Shown: positions 6,772 to 10,835 of the stretch, piece after piece | Position numbering within the stretch: position 1 is the stretch's first letter | Layout: every line of letters begins with the position of its first letter | NCBI GenBank assembly: GCA_025922795.1 | Contig: JAICHC010000042.1 | Location: 1-10,835 of the forward strand | DNA from: Candidatus Binatia bacterium | GTDB taxonomy: Bacteria; Desulfobacterota_B; Binatia; UBA9968 | Length of the DNA stretch: 10,835 nt | Direction of reading: 5' to 3' | The notes under the pieces: model-generated | Database searches by the model: none | Seen by the model: only the letters and a program-made list of their open reading frames with translations | Told to the model about the DNA's origin: nothing | Translations under genes and position numbers: made by a program

Positions 6772-7793
6772 AGCGGGAAACGAATAAGTGTTTTCCGCGC
6801 CTGAAGTTAGCGGACGATCGCGGCGTAGCGCTGATCGTCGTGCTGTGGATTTTCATTTTCCTTTTCGTGGTGGCATTCGAGTTCAGCACCGCGGCGCGCG
6901 AGGAAGCGAGCGGCGCGCATCGTTTCAGTGAAGAGACTCAAGGATATTATCTCGCGGTGGCGGCTTTCGAGCGCGGCCTGTATGATTTTCTAAGACAGCC
7001 GAGTGGAGGCAGCGCCATTCAACAAGACCAACCGAAGAGCGACCCGTTCGACGGCGAGTGGCGCGAGGAAAATGTCGGCGCCGGCGCGTTCCGCGTCCGG
7101 CTCATCGACGAAGGCGGCAAGATCAATATCAACCGTGTCAGCGAGGAAACACTGCGGCGCGTTCTCGCCAATTTAGGGCTCGACGCCGTGCCGCGCGATA
7201 TGTTGGTCGACTCGATCATGGATTGGCGCGACCCGGACGACCTACACCGCGCCAACGGCGCCGAGACTGATTACTATAGCTCGCTTTCGCCGGCTTACAC
7301 GGCGAAAAACGGCCCGCTTGACAGCGTGGCGGAACTCCTGTGGATCAAAGGGGTGACGCGGGAGTTACTTTTCGGTGTTTCCGAAACGATCCCTCCCCAG
7401 ATGGCGGAGCCGCCGCGGCGCATCGCGCTGCGCGATATCTTCACGGTCGATAGCCCGATCGATCGGGTCAATCTGCGCACGGCCACGCCGGAAGTGATTC
7501 ACGCTCTGACGGGAATTCCATTGGAACGGTGCCGGAAATTTACCGATGAACGAAAGAAGCTTTCGAACAAAACCCTCGGCGATTTACTGCCGCTGCTCGG
7601 TATCGCCGCCGGCGACGCGACCTTGCAGATGTTTATCTTTACCAATCCATCGGTGGTTGCCGTGGAAGCCGAAGGCCGGGCAGCGAACCGCGGCGCGCCA
7701 AGGCGCGTCAAGGGCGTTGTTCGGCTCGGCGGCGCGCAGGGGTTCGAGCTGATGCGCTGGCTGGATCGCGACACGGCACTACCGGAAAGTTGA
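6768..7793 (+). CDS. gspK: Minor pseudopilin GspK (T2SS tip protein)
   Basis: A 341-residue protein, the large minor pseudopilin that caps the GspI-J-K tip. The leader of 19 residues ends ADDRG, cut before VALIVVLWIFIFLF. It lacks Glu at mature +5, which is normal for GspK and distinguishes it from GspG-J. After the helix come the inserted alpha-domain features: EGGKININ at 115-122, SIMDWRDPDD around 149-158 and LDSVAELLWIKG near 185. A second motif VNLRTATPEVIHALTGIP begins at 234. Such helix-hairpin-helix-like segments are standard in T2SSK. ATG 6768 overlaps the gspJ stop (ATGA), so translation is probably coupled; a GAGG lies only 2 nt before it. Confidence 0.95.
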   Translation: MKRETNKCFPRLKLADDRGVALIVVLWIFIFLFVVAFEFSTAAREEASGAHRFSEETQGYYLAVAAFERGLYDFLRQPSGGSAIQQDQPKSDPFDGEWREENVGAGAFRVRLIDEGGKININRVSEETLRRVLANLGLDAVPRDMLVDSIMDWRDPDDLHRANGAETDYYSSLSPAYTAKNGPLDSVAELLWIKGVTRELLFGVSETIPPQMAEPPRRIALRDIFTVDSPIDRVNLRTATPEVIHALTGIPLERCRKFTDERKKLSNKTLGDLLPLLGIAAGDATLQMFIFTNPSVVAVEAEGRAANRGAPRRVKGVVRLGGAQGFELMRWLDRDTALPES

Positions 7794-7796
7794 ATC

Positions 7797-9425
7797 ATGC
7801 GCTACAATGCGCCGAATACAGAAAAATTGTTGCCGGAATTCACACGGCGAGCGGTACGAAGCATGACCGGTTTACAAAGGATCAAAGATCTTTCCCGGGC
7901 CGATTTTCTCACCAGCATCGGACTCTATCTGATGAGCGATCGCCTGGTGATGGTGCGCTTGCGCAAAAACTTTCTGACCGTCTCGATGCTCGAGCAAGAG
8001 GAGCGCGAGCTTCCCGAGCGCGATAACCGTCAGGCGATCTCGGAGCTCACCGGTTGGGTCACCGAAGATGTCCGGGAAATCGCCTTCAAGGCCGAAAGCG
8101 ATTCGCGCGAGCGCGGGCTGCGGCAGGCGCTGGTTTCTCTGTTGCCGCATATCAACGCCGCACGCGATCACGTCTACATTTGTGTGCCGCAGGAACACGC
8201 GATCGTGCAGCAGGTCTTTTTGCCGGCGGCGGCGCAAGATAATCTCGGGCAGGTGCTTGATTACGAGATCGAACGCCAACTGCCGTTCAAGCGCGACGAT
8301 ATCTACTACGATTTTTTGCCGGCCGGGAAAAAAGGCGAGAAGCTCAGCGTTTATGTCTTTGCGATTCCCAAGAAAAGCCTGGACGGAGTGCTCGTGCTGT
8401 TTGAATCCCTGGGCATCAAGCCCAGAGGCGTGGAAACAACGGCGACGGCGCTAGCCAATTATTTGCTTTTTACCGGGCAAGCGAACGTAAGTGGCGCCGC
8501 GGTGGTGGCCAGCCACCCGGGGTATTGGGAAATGGTCGGCGTCGAAGTCAAAGCCAATGGCTGGCAACCGACCGGCGGATTGTTGTTTAGCCACAGGCTT
8601 CCCGCAGTCGAATGGGCGCATGGAACCGGTGACGAGTTATTGCTCGAATGTTCCCGCCAAGTGCCGAATTTGTTCCGTTGCGGAGATTTTGCCGCGCTCA
8701 ACGGTGCGGCGGCCAACCTGCTCGCACAAGCGGAAGATATCGCCGCGCTGGCGAATCCGCACCTGCAAGGATTCATGGCGCGGGGCGAGCCGGAAGCCAT
8801 TCCCGCGATCGGCGCCGCTTTACGCGGCGTGCGCGAAGCGTCATTGCGAGCAAATTTTTTGCGCCATGAGAACGGTGACGGCGAGGGCGGCAAATATCTG
8901 TCTTTACTAAATACCGTGCTGGCGAGCGCGCTGTTGCTTGTGTTCCTCATCTGGGGAGTGACTTTTCCGATCAGAGACGAGCTGCGTCTTCGCCAGCTGC
9001 AGGCAGAAAATCAAAAGCTCGCGCCGGCGGTCGAGGCTTTGCGCCGGGAGGAAGAACAGTATGAACGGCTGCGCAAGGAAGCAAGCTTTCTCGCCAGCCT
9101 CAATGAGCGCCGGGGGGAAGTGCTGCGGGTGATGGAGGATCTCTCCAGAACCGTGCCGAACAGCGCTTACTTATCGAACTTGCGCTATCGCGGCGGCGTG
9201 TTGGAAATTCAAGGCAACGCCGAAAATGCTTCCGCGCTGATCCCGGTGTTAGAGCGGTCGCCGATTTTTCAGAACGTCGGATTCAACGCGCCGTCGAATC
9301 GCGGCCGCGACAATCGCGAGACGTTCTCCTTAAAGGCGGACATCGAGAAGCCGAAGGGCAATCCGCCAGCGCCCGTCAGGGGAACGGCAGCTCCTGCGGT
9401 GAAAGATTCGAGAGTGACTCCATGA
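7797..9425 (+). CDS. gspL: T2SS inner-membrane protein GspL with PilM-like and PilN-like parts
   Basis: A 542-residue bitopic inner-membrane protein that recruits GspE to the platform and binds GspM. Residues 1-365 or so form a cytoplasmic actin-like domain of the GspL/PilM kind, with the hallmark LPAAAQDNLGQVLDYEIERQ from residue 142 and GVETTATALANYLL further on. A single membrane segment lies at about 371-393, followed by a charged coiled coil (about 395-445) and a PilN-like ferredoxin-fold segment (NSAYLSNLRYRGGVLEIQGNA, then VLERSPIFQNV). The Pro/Ala-rich tail is probably disordered. It is longer than classical GspL (about 400) because the cytoplasmic part is near PilM size. I see no clear DxGS nucleotide-binding motif. 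ATG 7797 has GGAAAG 7 nt upstream and lies 3 bp after the gspK stop; ATG 7863 is a weaker alternative. Confidence 0.88.
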   Translation: MRYNAPNTEKLLPEFTRRAVRSMTGLQRIKDLSRADFLTSIGLYLMSDRLVMVRLRKNFLTVSMLEQEERELPERDNRQAISELTGWVTEDVREIAFKAESDSRERGLRQALVSLLPHINAARDHVYICVPQEHAIVQQVFLPAAAQDNLGQVLDYEIERQLPFKRDDIYYDFLPAGKKGEKLSVYVFAIPKKSLDGVLVLFESLGIKPRGVETTATALANYLLFTGQANVSGAAVVASHPGYWEMVGVEVKANGWQPTGGLLFSHRLPAVEWAHGTGDELLLECSRQVPNLFRCGDFAALNGAAANLLAQAEDIAALANPHLQGFMARGEPEAIPAIGAALRGVREASLRANFLRHENGDGEGGKYLSLLNTVLASALLLVFLIWGVTFPIRDELRLRQLQAENQKLAPAVEALRREEEQYERLRKEASFLASLNERRGEVLRVMEDLSRTVPNSAYLSNLRYRGGVLEIQGNAENASALIPVLERSPIFQNVGFNAPSNRGRDNRETFSLKADIEKPKGNPPAPVRGTAAPAVKDSRVTP

Positions 9426-10081
9426 GTGACTTTTGGCGCAGATTGTCCCGGCGCGAGCGCGCACTGGTGATTTTAACCCTGGCGATCCTCGCGGTATTTG
9501 TCGTCAAGTATGCGATTGTTGACCCCTTCGTTGCGCGGCGAACCTGGGTCAAAAGTCAGCTCGAAAGCCAACCGCAACTGTTAGCCAAGAACCTTCGTTA
9601 TCTCGGCCAAAAAGAGGCGATGCTGGCGGCTGTGGAATCGGCGCGCGCGCAGATCCAGGCGCAGGAGCTGAAATTTCTTTCCGGCGACACGCCGTCAGTG
9701 AGCGCTTCCGATCTGCAGGAAACCGTGCAGGCGATGGCGGTACGAGAAGGCACGCAGGTTATTACGACCCGGGTGCTCAATCCTGAAACGGCTGGTTCGT
9801 TTTCAAAGATCGGCATTCAAGTGGAAATCGGCGGCCAGATCCATCAGATCGTGAACCTCATCAAAGGCATCGAATCGTCGCCGAAGTTGCTCATGATCGA
9901 CGAAATCAATGTCCGATCGCTTTTTCGCCCCATCGGGTTTCCCCAGCCGCCCGGAGTAACACAGTCTCCGGCGCAGAATCTACGAATCAGTCTGATGGTT
10001 TCGGGATATGCGCGGCCTGAGGCCGCCGCCCCACTGAAAAACGGGAGATCGACGGGTCCGCTTACTTCGGTTTATGAATAA
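9422..10081 (+). CDS. gspM: T2SS inner-membrane protein GspM, GspMb/PilO-like
   Basis: A 219-residue bitopic protein: short basic cytoplasmic tail (MSDFWRRLSRRER), one membrane segment at about 14-32, a predicted periplasmic coiled coil (about 40-85), and a C-terminal ferredoxin-like domain about 95-200. SASDLQETVQAMAVREGTQV and VEIGGQIHQIVNLIKGIESS resemble the GspMb subfamily of T2SS M proteins and type IV pilus PilO. It would dimerise with GspL to hold the platform. ATG 9422 overlaps the gspL stop (ATGA). The tail contains a GCGGCC-TGA-GGCCGC hairpin at 10012-10026 and ends in low-complexity sequence. Position directly after gspL supports the call more than sequence identity does. Confidence 0.88.
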   Translation: MSDFWRRLSRRERALVILTLAILAVFVVKYAIVDPFVARRTWVKSQLESQPQLLAKNLRYLGQKEAMLAAVESARAQIQAQELKFLSGDTPSVSASDLQETVQAMAVREGTQVITTRVLNPETAGSFSKIGIQVEIGGQIHQIVNLIKGIESSPKLLMIDEINVRSLFRPIGFPQPPGVTQSPAQNLRISLMVSGYARPEAAAPLKNGRSTGPLTSVYE

Positions 10082-10187
10082 TGGCGAGTTGTTGGGATCC
10101 TCAGGTGGCCGCGGCGACGCGGGTCTCATTTTCGGCGAGTTAACGGCGTAAGTTGACAAGGCGCACACTGGATGGATCGAAAATGAT

Positions 10188-10215
10188 TTTAACTTTTCTT
10201 TCTTAGATGTATAAT
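10188..10215 (+). promoter_or_regulatory. Candidate promoter for gspC
   Basis: TATAAT at 10210-10215 is a perfect -10 consensus, in a locally AT-rich stretch unlike the rest of the window. The -35 position at 16-17 bp (TTTAAC at 10188-10193 or TTTTAA at 10187-10192) matches only 3 of 6 bases. A perfect TTGACA at 10153-10158 lies upstream but has no matching -10 at 16-18 bp. Initiation near 10222 would give a leader of about 75 nt. The 181 bp between gspM and 10262 hold no convincing gene. This suggests gspC, and perhaps gspD beyond the edge, is a second transcription unit. Confidence 0.45.
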
Positions 10216-10280
10216 TAGCCCTCAATTTAACCTGGCCTCCGAGTCTCCTGACCAATCTTCTTTTGAGCAACAAAGGCGCG

Positions 10281-10287
10281 GGAAGGA
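10281..10287 (+). promoter_or_regulatory. Strong Shine-Dalgarno sequence near the gspC start
   Basis: GGAAGGA is a near-ideal ribosome binding site. The codon 9 nt downstream, ATT at 10297, is in the gspC frame and directly precedes the membrane-anchor sequence. No ATG, GTG or TTG lies at a suitable distance in that frame. Confidence 0.5.
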
Positions 10288-10296
10288 CAAAAAGCG

Positions 10297-10835
10297 ATTT
10301 TAACACGGTCTTCACTACTGAGCATTCTTCTGGCACTGGCAGTTGGGTTTATCGGCTGGAGCGTCTATCTCACGTGGAACCGCAGTCCCTTGGATTTGCC
10401 GGTTTCGAGCAAGACAAATCCGTCACCGCTCGTCCCGGAACAGACCGTCGATGTGGCGCCGCGTGTGCCAACCAACTCGGACGTCATTATTAGCCGAAAC
10501 CTTTTTGATCCGGAGCGCGGCGCGGGAGCGACTCGTGACGCGGAGGAAAGCTCGCGGTCTGCTCAGCGTGTTCGCAACATGATTTTGGTCGGAACGGTTG
10601 TCATCGGCAGCAATCGCGCCGCGATTTTGCAGGACGGCGCCAGCACGAATCCGGGTGCAGCGGCGGCGGCTCAACAGCCGACTCCGTTACGATTGAAGGT
10701 CGGCGATAACGTCGAGGGTTACAGGTTGGCGGAGATTGCTGACAAAAAAGTTGTGTTTACCAAGGATGCCGCGAGGATTGAGCTTCTGTTGGATTATTTC
10801 CGCAAAGTCGAAGTGGCTGCGCCGCGGCCTGCGCC
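10297..10835 (+). CDS. gspC: T2SS protein GspC (N-terminal part; start unresolved, 3'-truncated)
   Basis: About 179 codons are visible, running off the right edge. The frame (codons in phase with 10297) encodes a bitopic inner-membrane protein: a short basic tail LTRSS, a membrane segment SLLSILLALAVGFIGWSVY, a Pro-rich periplasmic linker, the motif IISRNLFDPERG from about 10489, and the homology region LVGTVVIGSNRAAIL from 10585 to LKVGDNVEGYRLAEIADKKV. This HR domain binds the N0 domain of secretin GspD and resembles PilP. The window ends in VAAPRPA, before any PDZ domain. The frame has no ATG, GTG or TTG before the membrane segment; a TGA at 10264 closes it upstream. I give ATT 10297 as a provisional start because GGAAGGA lies 9 nt before it. 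A TTG at 10263 would reach this frame if one A of the AAAAA at 10289-10293 were absent. Family call is firm; the start is not. Confidence 0.85.
   Translation, partial: MLTRSSLLSILLALAVGFIGWSVYLTWNRSPLDLPVSSKTNPSPLVPEQTVDVAPRVPTNSDVIISRNLFDPERGAGATRDAEESSRSAQRVRNMILVGTVVIGSNRAAILQDGASTNPGAAAAAQQPTPLRLKVGDNVEGYRLAEIADKKVVFTKDAARIELLLDYFRKVEVAAPRPA

Noticed and set aside
7454..7467. Perfect 14-bp palindrome CCCGATCGATCGGG as an operator or recombination site
   Set aside because: It is within gspK coding sequence in a conserved region and is explained by Asp-Arg-type codons in GC-rich DNA; no second copy was seen in the window.
10012..10026. GC-rich perfect hairpin GCGGCC-TGA-GGCCGC as a terminator
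   Set aside because: It lies inside gspM coding sequence, about 55 bp before the stop, and has no following T run.
10081..10143. Twenty-codon frame starting at the TAATG overlap with the gspM stop
   Set aside because: Too short, no recognisable features and no Shine-Dalgarno sequence; the overlap alone is not enough to call a gene.
1..10835. A CRISPR array, tRNA, rRNA or transposase
   Set aside because: I looked on both strands and saw no spaced identical repeats, no structured RNA signatures and no transposase or integrase motifs.

Overview
The window is one strand of a co-oriented type II secretion system (T2SS) locus. It carries the assembly ATPase, platform protein, all five pseudopilins and the inner-membrane L, M and C proteins in the order gspE-F-G-H-I-J-K-L-M, then gspC, which is cut by the right edge. 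The GC-rich coding sequence (my estimate, high fifties percent), GspE with a tetracysteine Zn motif, a PilM/PilN-like GspL and a GspMb/PilO-like GspM suggest an uncultured Deltaproteobacteria/Desulfobacterota-like or related bacterium. That placement is inference; there is no rRNA or tRNA to anchor it.

Layout. 1-942 is the 3' part of an O-antigen ligase/polymerase-family membrane protein, open at the left edge. 943-1194 is non-coding, with a small inverted repeat and a candidate promoter. 1195-1575 encodes a small cupin of the mannose-6-phosphate-isomerase type II kind. It is followed after 15 bp by gspE (1591-3288). A 110-bp gap holding a long imperfect inverted repeat built of GTTCAA/TTGAAC units separates gspE from gspF (3399-4622). 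gspF overlaps gspG, whose N-terminal leader region contains a 7-bp tandem repeat. gspH overlaps the end of gspG. A 138-bp gap with a hairpin and what looks like a dispersed-repeat copy precedes gspI. The genes gspI-J-K-L-M are then tightly coupled (GTGA, ATGA, 3 bp, ATGA junctions). After gspM comes a 215-bp AT-richer region with a consensus TATAAT, then gspC, whose coding frame is clear but which has no ATG, GTG or TTG start.

How the parts work together. GspE (ATPase) drives GspF, which with GspL and GspM forms the inner-membrane platform. GspG is the major pseudopilin, and GspH, I, J and K form the minor-pseudopilin tip. GspC links the platform to the outer-membrane secretin GspD. GspD and the prepilin peptidase GspO are not in the window; gspD could follow gspC. 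The O-antigen ligase and cupin upstream suggest a neighbouring surface-polysaccharide region.

I do not see a new kind of system here. The points worth checking are the missing gspC start (frameshift or AUU initiation), the 7-bp repeat in the gspG leader, the repeat-derived intergenic elements, and the type IV pilus-like GspL/GspM.
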